Origin: Actinomycetes bacterium
GTDB taxonomy: Bacteria; Actinomycetota; JAICYB01
DNA: 64,000 bases
Direction: 5' to 3'
NCBI GenBank assembly: GCA_025934435.1
Contig: JAICYB010000016.1
Coordinates: 1 to 64,000 of the forward strand
The notes under the pieces were generated by a model. It searched no databases. It was not told the origin of the DNA and saw nothing but the letters and a program-made list of their open reading frames with translations. The position numbers and the translations under genes were made by a program. Below are positions 26,436 through 36,300 of the stretch, piece by piece. How positions within the stretch are numbered: position 1 is the stretch's first letter; each line of letters starts with the position of its first letter.

Positions 26436-27252
26436 GCACGCGCCGCCGGTAGGCCTCGCGGAGGCGGTCGGCGACGCCCACACGACCCATCTCGACGTCG
26501 TCGATCGATCGTGCGCGGTAGACCTCGCGGAGCGAGGACGTCAGGACCACCTCGTCGGCGCCCGCGAGCTCGTCGACGCGGAGCGGTGCTTCGTCCACTT
26601 CGAAGCCCTCTTCACGCGCCACCTCGATCACGTGCCGGCGCGTGACGCCGGGAAGGATCCCGTCGTCGAGCGGCGGCGTCACGAGACGATCGCCGAACGC
26701 CGCGAACACGTTTGACCCGGTCGCCTCGAGGACGCGGCCCTCCGATGTGAAGAGCGCGTCGTCCGCGCCGGCGCGTTTCGCGGCGACGCGTCCGGCGACG
26801 CTCATCGCGTATGACGTCGACTTCACGTGGGCGAGCGAGCGGGCGCCGTGCGCGAACGTGACGATGACGGCGCCGTCGGCGTGCAGCTTCGTGTAGTCGC
26901 GGAGCGCCCACGCGAGGACGAACATGTTCGGCTCGGCGTCCGCTTCGCTCTGCGGATCGATCGGGCCGCTACCTCGCGTGATGGTCACGCGCACTCCCGC
27001 GTCGCGCAATTCGTTCGTGTGCACCGTGTCGCGGAGCGCTTCCGTCACGGTTCGTCCGTCGGGGATCGGAAGGTCGATCCACTCGGCGCCCTCGGCGAGA
27101 CGCGCGTAGTGCTCGTCCGCTGCCCACGGCTCACCGTCGTACGCACGCAGCGTTTCGAACAGTCCGTGTCCCGAAAGCAAGCCGCGATCGAGCACGGAGA
27201 TCGTTGCGTGTTCGGGCGCGATGAGAGCGCCGTTGAACCATATGCGCGGCAT
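26416..27252 (-). CDS. Class IV PLP aminotransferase (branched-chain / aminodeoxychorismate lyase type)
   Basis: 278 residues from ATG 27252; a GTG two codons earlier is possible. Fold-type IV features: VLDRGLLSGHGLFETLRAYDG near the start, catalytic Lys144 in SLAHVKSTSY, and EATGSNVFAAFG / PGVTRRHVIEVA in the PLP phosphate-binding part. The family includes branched-chain aminotransferase, D-amino-acid aminotransferase and 4-amino-4-deoxychorismate lyase; sequence alone does not decide. Upstream in-frame codons belong to the tRNA-Leu gene region and are not part of it. Confidence 0.88.
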   Translation of the reverse strand: MPRIWFNGALIAPEHATISVLDRGLLSGHGLFETLRAYDGEPWAADEHYARLAEGAEWIDLPIPDGRTVTEALRDTVHTNELRDAGVRVTITRGSGPIDPQSEADAEPNMFVLAWALRDYTKLHADGAVIVTFAHGARSLAHVKSTSYAMSVAGRVAAKRAGADDALFTSEGRVLEATGSNVFAAFGDRLVTPPLDDGILPGVTRRHVIEVAREEGFEVDEAPLRVDELAGADEVVLTSSLREVYRARSIDDVEMGRVGVADRLREAYRRRVLSASSG

Positions 27253-27279
27253 GGGCACGGCCACGATACGCTCCGCCGC

Positions 27280-27780
27280 GTGGACGAGATCCTCTACTAC
27301 CTGAAGCGCGTTCCGATCGGCGGTGTGCTCGCGTTCCTCGGCGTCGCGCTCCTCTGGTTCCTGAGCGCGTCTCCGAACGCGACGGCGTTCGTGCCCAAGG
27401 TCACCGGCATGCCGATCCAGCAGGCGAACGGTGTCGCGCTCGCGCACTCGTTCGCCCTGCGCATCGTCGTACGCGCCGGCGGCGGACGCGCCGGCACCGT
27501 CGTCGAGCAGCATCCGCAACCCGGCACCCCGTTGTCGAAGGACGAACCGATCACAGCCGTCGTCACGAAAGGCGTCCCGCAGGTCCGGCTTCCTGTCGTG
27601 AAGGGGAAGGCCGTCGAGGACGTCCGCGGCGCGCTGCAGGCCGCGGGCGTGAAGCCGGGAACGGTGGTCTTCCGCCGGGACGCAACCGTCGCGCCCGACC
27701 ACGTGATCACCACCGAGCCCGCGCCGGGGAGCTTCGTCGACGTCGGCTCGACCGTCGAGATCATCGCGTCGTCGCCGTAG
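27280..27780 (+). CDS. Membrane-anchored PASTA-domain protein
   Basis: 166 residues from GTG 27280. An N-terminal hydrophobic segment (VPIGGVLAFLGVALLWFL) is followed by two PASTA-like repeats of about 65 residues, each beginning with a valine-proline motif (FVPKVTGMPIQQA and RLPVVKGKAVEDV) and ending with a P-x-PG-x3 turn (EQHPQPGTPLSKDEPI and TTEPAPGSFVDVGSTV). PASTA domains bind peptidoglycan fragments or beta-lactams and usually sit on kinases or penicillin-binding proteins. Here they stand alone on a membrane anchor. It is divergent from the aminotransferase gene, 27 bases apart, and ends next to tRNA-Leu. Confidence 0.85.
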   Translation: MDEILYYLKRVPIGGVLAFLGVALLWFLSASPNATAFVPKVTGMPIQQANGVALAHSFALRIVVRAGGGRAGTVVEQHPQPGTPLSKDEPITAVVTKGVPQVRLPVVKGKAVEDVRGALQAAGVKPGTVVFRRDATVAPDHVITTEPAPGSFVDVGSTVEIIASSP

Positions 27781-27781
27781 G

Positions 27782-27864
27782 TGCGGGCGGAGGGACTCGA
27801 ACCCCCACGGGCAAAGCCCACGAGATCCTAAATCTCGGGCGTCTACCGATTCCGCCACGCCCGC
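27782..27864 (-). tRNA. tRNA-Leu (anticodon TAG)
   Basis: Read on minus: acceptor GCGGGCG/CGCCCGC, anticodon stem CGAGA/TCTCG with loop TTTAGGA, a long variable arm as in class II tRNAs, and T-arm GGGGG TTCGAGT CCCTC. The discriminator is A and CCA is not encoded. The 3' end abuts the PASTA gene stop. Confidence 0.95.
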
Positions 27865-27892
27865 GCGGAACGAGCCGAGTTTACGTCGCGCG

Positions 27893-28186
27893 TCAGTGCC
27901 AGCGACGTCTGTAGGCCACCGTCACGAGCCCGATCACCACGCCGAGCGCGATGACCGGCAGGAACATCGGCGCCAGCAGGAGCGCGCCCCACGTCAGTCC
28001 GCCGAGCAGGAACGCGATGACGTGGGTGGCCCACCGTGGCCAGGTGCTGCCCCCGCCCCCGCTGTGATCGAATTCCGGCTCCTCCGGGGGGGTGCCGCCG
28101 CTCTTCCCGTCGTCCAGCCTCCACTCGAGGTCCCCGACGACCTGCCAGAAGGGGTCCTTCTTCGTGCTCGAACGCGAAAAACCCAT
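27893..28186 (-). CDS. Small membrane protein of unknown function
   Basis: 97 residues from ATG 28186, preceded by the SD AAGGAGG. A hydrophilic N-terminal half (TKKDPFWQVVGDLEWRLDDG, then a Gly-rich link) is followed by a hydrophobic half that may form one or two helices (WATHVIAFLLGGLTWGALLL and FLPVIALGVVIGLVTVAY) with an RRRWH tail. No family recognised. It stands alone between tRNA-Leu and the divergent acyl-AMP ligase. Confidence 0.65.
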   Translation of the reverse strand: MGFSRSSTKKDPFWQVVGDLEWRLDDGKSGGTPPEEPEFDHSGGGGSTWPRWATHVIAFLLGGLTWGALLLAPMFLPVIALGVVIGLVTVAYRRRWH

Positions 28187-28287
28187 GATTGCCTCCTTCG
28201 GCAACAGCTTCGGGGTCTCCGCAGGGTCCCGAAATGACGATTTCCTATTCGTAACCAACGAAAGCAAGGCCGAGTCTGTTCGCGGAC

Positions 28288-29967
28288 GTGGACGCCACCA
28301 AGACCTCAGAGCTGGTCCGCACGGTCCCCCACGCCCTCGTCGCGGCGGCCGCCACGGGCCGTGGGATCACCTTCGTCGACCGCGACCTGAACGAGACCCC
28401 GCTCCGCTACGACGATCTGGCCGACGGCGCGGCCCGGGTGGCCTCGAAGCTCGTCGACCTCGGGTGCAAGCCCGGCGACCGGGTCTGCATCCTCGGCCCG
28501 ACGACGAAGAACCTGGTGACCGTCCTGTTCGGGACGTGGTGGGCCGGAGCGGTCCCCGTCGTCCTCTCGCTCCCCCGCCGCCAGTCCGACGTCGATGCGC
28601 TGATCGCCGAGGTCGGCGCCCGGACGGACAAGGTCGGCGCGCGCGTCCTTGCGGTCGCGGACCTCTTCCTCGACCTCACCCCGCCGCCCGACGTCGACGC
28701 AACCGTCGTCTCGATCGAAACGCTCGCGCAGGACGCACCACCGACGGCGCCGGTTCCGTCCGCCGAAGAAGATCTCGCCTACCTGCAGTTCACGTCGGGC
28801 ACGACGGCGAGCTCACGAGCCGTGGCCCTCACGCACGGTCACCTGATCGCGAACATGACGAACGCGGGAGCGATGGCGAACGTGACGTCCGATCGTGATG
28901 TGTTCGTGTCCTGGCTCCCGCTCTTCCACGACATGGGATTGATCGGCATGCTCGTCGGCTCCGTCCTGTTCCGGACGGATCTCGTCCTCATCCCGACCGA
29001 AGAGTTCCTCGGGCGGCCGGGCGTGTGGGTCGACGCGATGTCGCGCTACGGAGGGACGATCACGGCTTCACCGAACTTCGGCTACGGGCTGGCCGCACGC
29101 GACCTGCGGGGGAAGCCTCGCGCGCTCGATCTCGGCGCGTGGCGCATCGCCGCGAACGGCGCCGAACCGATCGATATCGAGACCTGCGAACGCTTCGCGA
29201 GCGAAGCCGGAACGTACGGGTTCAACGCGAACGCGATGTGTCCGATGTTCGGACTCGCCGAAGGCACGCTCGCGGTGACGCTCGCGAGTCCCGATCAGCC
29301 CGTCTTCGTCGAACACGTCGATCGCACGGCGCTCGAGACCGAGGGCGTCGCGAGGCCGGCGGTAGGTGAAAGGGCGAAAGCACTCGTCGCTTGCGGACGT
29401 CCGATCCCCGGTCACGATGTGGCGATCAAGGCGCGCGACGGACGAGACCTTCCGGACGGCCACGTCGGCGAGATCTGCTTCCGGGGGCCGAGCGTGATGC
29501 TCGGGTACTGGAACGACCCCGAGGCGACCGCGGAAGCCCTCCGGGACGGCTGGCTGCACACCGGCGATCTCGGCTACATCGGCGACCACGGCCTCGTCGT
29601 CTGCGGCCGACGCAAGGACATGATCATCCTCGGCGGACGAAACCTCTACCCCGAGGACTACGAGTTCCACGCCGAGCACGTCCCGGGGGTCCGGAAAGGC
29701 AACGTGATCGCGTTCGCGTTGCCCGAGGTCGAGCGGATGGTCGTCGTCGCCGAAACGACGGCCAACGCGGACGACGCTCCTGACATCGCCCGCGAAGCTC
29801 TCGAACACCTGCGACGGACGCTGCCGCGAGGTCCGGAAGAAGTGGTCCTCGTCACGCCGGGCACCCTTCCGAAAACGACGTCGGGCAAGCGCCAGCGCAG
29901 CGTATGCCGCGAGCTGTACGCGACGGGCAGGCTCGTCGCCGTCGCGACGGCTCAGGGTCGTCCCTGA
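28288..29967 (+). CDS. AMP-dependent acyl ligase, fatty-acyl-AMP ligase type
   Basis: 559 residues from GTG 28288. Activates a carboxylic acid, probably a fatty acid, as acyl-adenylate. The ANL-family A3 motif is YLQFTSGTTASSRAV. It also has SWLPLFHDMGLIGMLVGSV, a motif typical of fatty-acyl-AMP ligases (FadD32-like), the A7/A8 region DGWLHTGDLGYIG and GRRKDMIILGGRN, and a C-terminal Lys in LPKTTSGKRQR. FAALs usually pass the acyl chain to a polyketide synthase or carrier protein; none is adjacent. An upstream 100-base gap is shared with the small membrane protein gene. Confidence 0.9.
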   Translation: MDATKTSELVRTVPHALVAAAATGRGITFVDRDLNETPLRYDDLADGAARVASKLVDLGCKPGDRVCILGPTTKNLVTVLFGTWWAGAVPVVLSLPRRQSDVDALIAEVGARTDKVGARVLAVADLFLDLTPPPDVDATVVSIETLAQDAPPTAPVPSAEEDLAYLQFTSGTTASSRAVALTHGHLIANMTNAGAMANVTSDRDVFVSWLPLFHDMGLIGMLVGSVLFRTDLVLIPTEEFLGRPGVWVDAMSRYGGTITASPNFGYGLAARDLRGKPRALDLGAWRIAANGAEPIDIETCERFASEAGTYGFNANAMCPMFGLAEGTLAVTLASPDQPVFVEHVDRTALETEGVARPAVGERAKALVACGRPIPGHDVAIKARDGRDLPDGHVGEICFRGPSVMLGYWNDPEATAEALRDGWLHTGDLGYIGDHGLVVCGRRKDMIILGGRNLYPEDYEFHAEHVPGVRKGNVIAFALPEVERMVVVAETTANADDAPDIAREALEHLRRTLPRGPEEVVLVTPGTLPKTTSGKRQRSVCRELYATGRLVAVATAQGRP

Positions 29968-30037
29968 GGTGCGGTAAGGGTCGGACGGGGGCGCGCCGGG
30001 TCGTTCCCGATTGCACACGCGCGCGCTGGCGGCGAGT

Positions 30038-30877
30038 ATGCGCGACGTGAAACCGCGCCCCGTCCGTTCCAAAGCGAAAGCCAAACCGAAAGCCGCCGCG
30101 CGCCGGAAGCCGAAGGCGCCGGCCGTCGAGCCGATCCTCGCCGCCCGCGACCTTGTGAAGGAGTACAACACGAACGGTTCGAGCGTCCGGGCCCTCGACG
30201 GCGTCTCGCTCGAGGTCGCACCGGGGAGCTTCGTCTCCGTGATGGGGCCGTCCGGCTCCGGGAAATCGACGCTGATGCACCTGCTCGGAGGACTCGACGC
30301 GCCGACGTCCGGCGACGTTTTCCTGCGGGGCAAGAAGCTGTCCGGTCTCACCGATCAGGAGGTAACTCTCGCGCGGCGGGGCTCCGTCGGATTCGTCTTC
30401 CAGTTCTTCAACCTCGTGCCGGTGCTCACCGTCGCCGAGAACATCGCGCTCCCGCTGGTCATCGCCGGGGACGAACCCTCGTCCTATGCGGCACGGCTCG
30501 ACGAAGTGATCGCGCAGGTCGGCCTCACCGATTGCCGCGATCAATTGCCGTCCCAGATCTCGGGCGGCCAGCAGCAACGCACGGCGATCGCTCGCGCGAT
30601 CTTCCCGGCTCCCGCCGTCGTCCTCGGGGACGAACCGACCGGCAATCTCGACACACGGACGAGTCAGCAGATCCTGAACCTCCTCCGTGAGCTGCAAGAG
30701 GCACACGACCAGACGATCGTCATCGTCACGCACGATCCCCGAGCCGCGGCCTACGGGGACCGAGTGATCTATCTCGAGGACGGCCAGATCACGAGCAACA
30801 TCGAGCTCAACGGCATGAGAGGAGGTGAAGCTCGTGCGAAGGCTGTCCTCGCTTGGCTCCAGAAACTTGGCGCATAG
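30038..30877 (+). CDS. ABC transporter ATP-binding protein (MacB/LolD type) with basic N-terminal tail
   Basis: 279 residues from ATG 30038. It powers the permease encoded next. Walker [10 protein letters not shown] is at 70-78, then the Q-loop VFQFFNLVP, signature [14 protein letters not shown], Walker [10 protein letters not shown] and H-loop IVTHD, the set of MacB/LolD-type ATPases that move lipids, peptides or drive mechanotransmission. The first 32 residues are an unusual Lys/Arg/Pro/Ala-rich tail ([17 protein letters not shown]) absent from typical members. The gene overlaps the permease start by 44 bases. Confidence 0.92.
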   Translation: MRDVKPRPVRSKAKAKPKAAARRKPKAPAVEPILAARDLVKEYNTNGSSVRALDGVSLEVAPGSFVSVMGPSGSGKSTLMHLLGGLDAPTSGDVFLRGKKLSGLTDQEVTLARRGSVGFVFQFFNLVPVLTVAENIALPLVIAGDEPSSYAARLDEVIAQVGLTDCRDQLPSQISGGQQQRTAIARAIFPAPAVVLGDEPTGNLDTRTSQQILNLLRELQEAHDQTIVIVTHDPRAAAYGDRVIYLEDGQITSNIELNGMRGGEARAKAVLAWLQKLGA

Positions 30878-33353
30878 GAAGGGACGGTCGATCCTTACCG
30901 GTACGGGGATCGTCCTCGGCGTCGCGATCCTGTTCGGTGTACTCGTCGCGAACGCGACGACACAGAAAGGCGTCGACGACCTCATCTCGGGCTTCACCGG
31001 CAAGGCCGACGTCGTCGCCGGACCGATCGGGGCCTTCGACGCGAAGCTTCCTCGCGGCGCGGTCGCCACACTGCGCTCGCTTCCCCAAGTCACCGACGTG
31101 ATCGGTGAATACGGCTTCTCGACGGCTCTGGCCGGCTTCCGTTCGAAGTCCGACCCGACGCAGCCGGCGAGCCTCGACGTGTCCGGCATCGTCCCGTCGG
31201 AGTCGCAGAAGATCCGGGATTACCCGTTCACGGCCGGTCGATTCCCGAACCCCGGCGCGTTCGAGATCGATGTGTCCAAGAAGCTCGCCGACGACTATCA
31301 CCTCGAGGTCGGCGAGCAGCTCCCGCTCCGCGGGCGGAAGCTCGCGAGAACGTTCACGGTCGTCGGCATCGTCGACGTGAAGGATGTCGGCGGACGACGC
31401 GGCGGCAGCGGACAAGGCTTCGTACCGATGGATGTCGCGCACAAGATGCAGGGTGATCCGGCCGGTGCGCTCGACGGCGCGGACGTCGTCCTCGCCAAGG
31501 GCGTCGACACCGATACGTGGCTCGACGCCCACAAGGACGCGATCACCGGAGTACGTATGCAGAACGCGCAGAACCTGGCGCAAGGGTTCAAGCAGTTCCT
31601 CACGGCGTTCGGGATCTTCCTCACGTTCTTCGCGGCGATCGTCCTGTTCATCGCGGCGTTCCTGATCTACCTGACGCTCTCGATGGCGGTCATCGAGCGC
31701 ACGCGTATCTACGGCACGTTGCGCGCTCTCGGGGCTACGTCCAAACAGGTGCGTCGCGTGGTGATGCGCGAAGCCCTGGTCCTCAGCCTCGTATCGACCG
31801 TCGCCGGGCTCGTCCTCGGCCTCGGCCTGGCGAAGGGCCTGCTCGTCTTCATCAGCAAACTGTTCGGGATCTCGATCCCGGGGCTCGCGATCACGCCGAG
31901 CGCGCTGATCGCGACGATCTTCGTCGGGCTGGTCGTCACGATCGTCTCGGCGTTGATCCCGGCGCGACGCGCGGGACAGCTCGCGCCCATCGTCGCGATG
32001 AAAGGTGACTATGCGCGCGACACGAAGCTGTCCCGCATGTGGATCACCGGACTCATCTTGTTCGCCGTCGGAACGGCCATCTCCGTCTCGTCCTCGAAGA
32101 CCGGCCCGCTCGGCGTGATCGTGATCCTTCTCGGCTCCGTGATGCTCGTTCCGCTCGTGCTTCGTCCGCTCTCGCAACTGCTCGGACGACTCACACACAA
32201 CATCGCTCGGGGCGTCGGCGACATCGCGGTGCTCCACCTGTCGAAGGAACGCAGCCGGTCGGCGTACACCCTCGCGCTCATCATGATCGTCATGGCGATG
32301 CTCTTCGGCACCGGCGGTCTGTTCCTCTCGCTTCGCAGCGGGATCGCCGAGATCGTCGACCGGCAGTTCGGCGCGGACATGCTCGTTCAGCCGCAAGTAC
32401 CCGACGACGGCACGGTCGGCGCGAGACTCTCGAACGTTCCCGGTGTCGGACACGTCACTCCCATCCGCTTCGGATTCGGAACCGGTATCGACACCAAAGG
32501 CAAGACGCAGGAGTTCTTCATCCGTACGATCGATCCGTCCTCGTACTTCGCGGTGTCGAGTTACTTCTGGAAGAGCGGCAGCGGGAGCGATGCTGCGGCG
32601 AAGGCGGCGTTGACGCGAGGCGGCTCGATCATCGCGTCGGACGAAGTCGCGAAGGCGCTCGGCGCGTCCGTCGGACACGACGTCACGCTCAACACGGCAC
32701 GCGGACCTACGCACTTCACGCTGGCCGCCATCTACATCGGGACCGCGGGCCCGCCCGAGCTCTCGATGGGTCTGAAGGACGCCCGGACGTACCTCGGGAC
32801 GTCCCGGCCGCAGGCGTACGCGCTGAACGTGGCGAAGGGATCGAACCCGGACACCGTCGCGGTCGCGATCAAGAAGGATCTCGCCGCGTATCAGCCGATG
32901 ACGCAGACCTCGGCTGAAGCGAAATCGGAGGCGAAGTCCCAGATCGCGACGTACTTCGAGATCATCTGGGCGATCCTGCTCATCGCCGCGATCGTCGGGC
33001 TGCTCGGGCTCGCGAACACGCTCGCGATGTCTGTGCTGCAGCGCTTCCGCGAGATCGGGATCCTCCGCGCGATCGGCGTCACCGCATCGCAGACGTGGCG
33101 GATGGTGCTCGTCGAATCGTCCACGCTGGGACTGACGGCATTCGTCCTGTCGATCCCCCTCGGCGCGCTGATGACATACCTCGTCGTCAGGGGCACGTCG
33201 GACGGCTTCGGGTTCTCGATCCCGACGCTCTACCCGTGGGTCTGGGTTCCGTTCGTGTGTCTCTTCGCGATCGTGATCGCCGTCATCGCGGCCATCGCAC
33301 CCGGACGCCGAGCGTCACGCCTCGAAGTCGTATCCGCGTTGCAGTACGAGTGA
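30834..33353 (+). CDS. ABC transporter permease with two FtsX domains
   Basis: 839 residues. GTG 30834 is chosen because GGAGG lies 8 bases before it; GTG 30825 is the alternative. The layout is an N-terminal transmembrane helix, a MacB-like extracytoplasmic domain (about 45-255), an FtsX domain with helices near 260, 320 and 360, further helices near 405-500, a second extracytoplasmic domain, and a C-terminal FtsX domain (IIWAILLIAAIVGLLGLANT and following). Such duplicated permeases occur in lipoprotein or peptide export and in stress-related ABC systems. The overlapping ATPase gene is its partner. No substrate-specific accessory gene is present. Confidence 0.92.
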   Translation: MRRLSSLGSRNLAHRKGRSILTGTGIVLGVAILFGVLVANATTQKGVDDLISGFTGKADVVAGPIGAFDAKLPRGAVATLRSLPQVTDVIGEYGFSTALAGFRSKSDPTQPASLDVSGIVPSESQKIRDYPFTAGRFPNPGAFEIDVSKKLADDYHLEVGEQLPLRGRKLARTFTVVGIVDVKDVGGRRGGSGQGFVPMDVAHKMQGDPAGALDGADVVLAKGVDTDTWLDAHKDAITGVRMQNAQNLAQGFKQFLTAFGIFLTFFAAIVLFIAAFLIYLTLSMAVIERTRIYGTLRALGATSKQVRRVVMREALVLSLVSTVAGLVLGLGLAKGLLVFISKLFGISIPGLAITPSALIATIFVGLVVTIVSALIPARRAGQLAPIVAMKGDYARDTKLSRMWITGLILFAVGTAISVSSSKTGPLGVIVILLGSVMLVPLVLRPLSQLLGRLTHNIARGVGDIAVLHLSKERSRSAYTLALIMIVMAMLFGTGGLFLSLRSGIAEIVDRQFGADMLVQPQVPDDGTVGARLSNVPGVGHVTPIRFGFGTGIDTKGKTQEFFIRTIDPSSYFAVSSYFWKSGSGSDAAAKAALTRGGSIIASDEVAKALGASVGHDVTLNTARGPTHFTLAAIYIGTAGPPELSMGLKDARTYLGTSRPQAYALNVAKGSNPDTVAVAIKKDLAAYQPMTQTSAEAKSEAKSQIATYFEIIWAILLIAAIVGLLGLANTLAMSVLQRFREIGILRAIGVTASQTWRMVLVESSTLGLTAFVLSIPLGALMTYLVVRGTSDGFGFSIPTLYPWVWVPFVCLFAIVIAVIAAIAPGRRASRLEVVSALQYE

Positions 33354-33359
33354 GCGCGG

Positions 33360-36300
33360 CTACTTCTTCTTGACGATCGTGATCGTGACGGTCGCCGAGT
33401 CACGTCCGCCGTGCGTGTCGGTGATCGTATAGACGAACGAGTCCGACTTCGCGCCCTTCCGGGGAGCGGTGTACGAGATCGTTCCGTCCGGGTTCACGAC
33501 GACCGCTCCGCCGTGCACGCCGCGAGCGTCGGCCGACGCGACCCTGATCGCCTCGCCTTGAGGATCCGAGTCGTTCGCGAGCACGGCGATCTTCACCGTC
33601 TTGCCGGCCTTCACGCGCGCGTGGTCGTCGACGGCAACGGGTGGCGCGCTCGCCACGTTCACCGTCACCGTAGCCGAAGCCGTCTTGTCGGACGGATCAG
33701 TGATCGTGTACGCGAACGTGTCCGCGCCCGCGAAGCGGGACGGCGGCGTGTACGTCAGGGATCCATCGCCGGCGGGCTGGATCGTTCCTCCGTGCGCGCT
33801 ACTCGCGTCGAAGTGGTCGATCGTCACAGCCTCGCCGTCGGGATCGAAGTCGTTCGCGAGGACATCGACGTTCACGCTCTTGTTCAGGTCCGTCGCCGCG
33901 GTGTCGTCGACCGCTTGCGGGCCGCAATCCGAGACGACGGGCAGCCCGGTGAACGAGATGTCGTCGACCCACCATCCGTCGGGGGCCGGGTTCGTGGCGC
34001 TCGGAGCGTTGCTGTCGTCGTTCGCGAAACGCCAGCGGACGAGGCGCGACGTCCCGGCGTACGCGCCGAGATCGACGTCCACCTTCGTCATGGACGAACC
34101 GCTGTCGCCGCCCCACGCCGGCCGGTCGCCGAGCACGTACGAGGGATCGTTCAGGACGCGTCCGTTGTACCCGCCTTCGACGAAGGTTCCGCCGCCCGCC
34201 GTAACGTCCTGCCAGGTCTTGCCGCCGTCGGTGCTGATCTCGAGCACGCCGGCGTCGAAGAATCGCGGGTCGCCCGGCGTCGTGGTATCGGGGTCCTCGG
34301 TGTCGATGCGATGGAAGAAGACGAGGTGACTGCTCGACGTGAGATCGACCGGAGGCGACACGAGGCGGTCGTCCTTCTCGGGCGCGGTGTCGTCGGTGTT
34401 GAACGAGTGCGTCGGGCTGTGCGCGTTCGAGTCCGTCACGCTCGCCCACGTGTTGACGGGCACGAAGTCGGCCGACGTATCGAACTGCCAGTTCGGATCC
34501 GGGTTGGGCTCCAGCGTGTCCGTGAAGGTCCCCGTCGGCGTCGCCGGACAGAACGACGTGACGTCGATCGTGACCGTCGCCTGCGAGGTGATCCCGGCGG
34601 TGTTCGCGATCGTGTAGGTGAAGTGATCCGTCCCGAAGAAGCCTTTGCTCGGGGTGTACGTCACGGAATCGTCGGGGTTCCGCACGGCGCCGCCGTGCGC
34701 GCCTTGCGAGACGTCGACGACGTGCAGCGTCGAGCCGTCGGGGTCGTTGTCATTCGCGAGGACATCGACCGTCACCGGTTGCGGCTGGCGCGTTGTCGCG
34801 GCGTCGTCGACGGCCTTCGGCGGATGCACGCCGAGGTCCGCGCCGATCGAGTAGTTACACGTCCCCGTGGCCGTGTCGGCCGTTGGTGTGATGCGCTCCG
34901 GGACGGGGCCGGTCCCGATCTCGCGCTGCGCGTCGATCTCGAGGTTCGACAGCGCCGAACCCCAATCCATCGGAGGGGGCGGCGTGACGGCCGGGGTTTG
35001 TCCCGCGTCGAATGTCGCGATGGCCGAGTTGAATGTCGCGACCGGCATCACCACACGGATCTCGTTGTTCGTGACGTCGAACGCGCCGGTGATGTCGGCA
35101 ACGCTTCCGAATGTGCCGGCGGCGTCCGCGGCATCGATCGTGAACGACGTCGTTCCCGCGGTGTCGTCCGACTCGGCTTGCACCTCGTAGGTCGTTCCCG
35201 CGTAGTCGAAGAGGAAGCGGAACAGCTTGCCTGTCGCTCCCGTCGGGGGTGTCGACGAAAGCTGCGAGACCTTGATGTGGAACGTGAGGTTGCGCGTCGC
35301 CGCATCCCACGTGATCCGTCCTTCACGGATGTCGAGGGACGGATCGGAAGGAACCGCACCCGTGTCCACCAGGAACGCCGTCGCGTCCCCTTCGGGATCG
35401 ACGATCTCCGGTGAGTTCTGACCGCAGGTGGACGTACCACCGGCCGGCGTGAACGTGAAGACGTGCGGTGTGCCCCGGAGCGGCGTGAGGGTCGTCGCGA
35501 GTTCCGCCGGCGGGACGGAGTCGAACCCCGGGGCCCGGTCGGCGGCGCAGAGCGTCGGCATGTCGGTGTTGAGCGTTCCGATGACGACGTCGTTGGAGGC
35601 GTTGCAGTGCTCCTGCACGATCTTCGGCGCGTTCTGGATGTCTCCCCACGTCGTCGCGACGAGATCGAAGAACGGGGCACCCAGGTGGGCGCCGAACGCG
35701 CTCGCGTCGTACGAGGCGATGACGCTGGTGGGCGTCACCGCGGCGACACAACTGTCGGCGAGATCGTTCGTGCACACGGCCTTCGTTCCGTCCCAATCGA
35801 CGGAGAAGGTGCGCTTCACCCCGTCGACCGAACCGGTCAGCTGATAGCGGTTCGGCGCCGACGTCGGCTTCGACGTCATCCCCGTGAGGTTCCAGATCAG
35901 CTCGATGCGATCGCCGGACGGTGCACCCGGGACGTTCGACGCCTCTGTGCCGTGCACTTCGTGAACGTCGACCGACGTGAGGTCGAGGGAATCCGTCGAT
36001 TCGTCCCCGCCGTCTGCGGTGGCGACGACCGTCGTCGGCGAACCGCCAGACAGCCCGGTGTCGGCCGCGAGCTGCATCGCGCTCAGTACCGCGGCGCGCG
36101 TGTCGATCAAACCGTGGCCCTTGTCGATCGAAGTCGGCGAGTCCGGGTCGGTGGGGTCGGTTTCGTCGTAGGCCGCTCCGGCGGTGAAGCGGTGAGCTGT
36201 GTCCTTGAGGATCTTCTCGATCTGCGCCGGCGTGATATTCGGATCGGCTTGATAGAGGTCGGCGACGACGCCCGTCGTGTGCGGAGCGGCCATCGACGTG

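Noticed and set aside
27253-27858. N-terminal extension of the class IV aminotransferase
   Set aside because: It begins in the tRNA-Leu gene (a well-known tRNA-derived false peptide) and runs antisense through the PASTA gene. The conserved aminotransferase starts at 27252.
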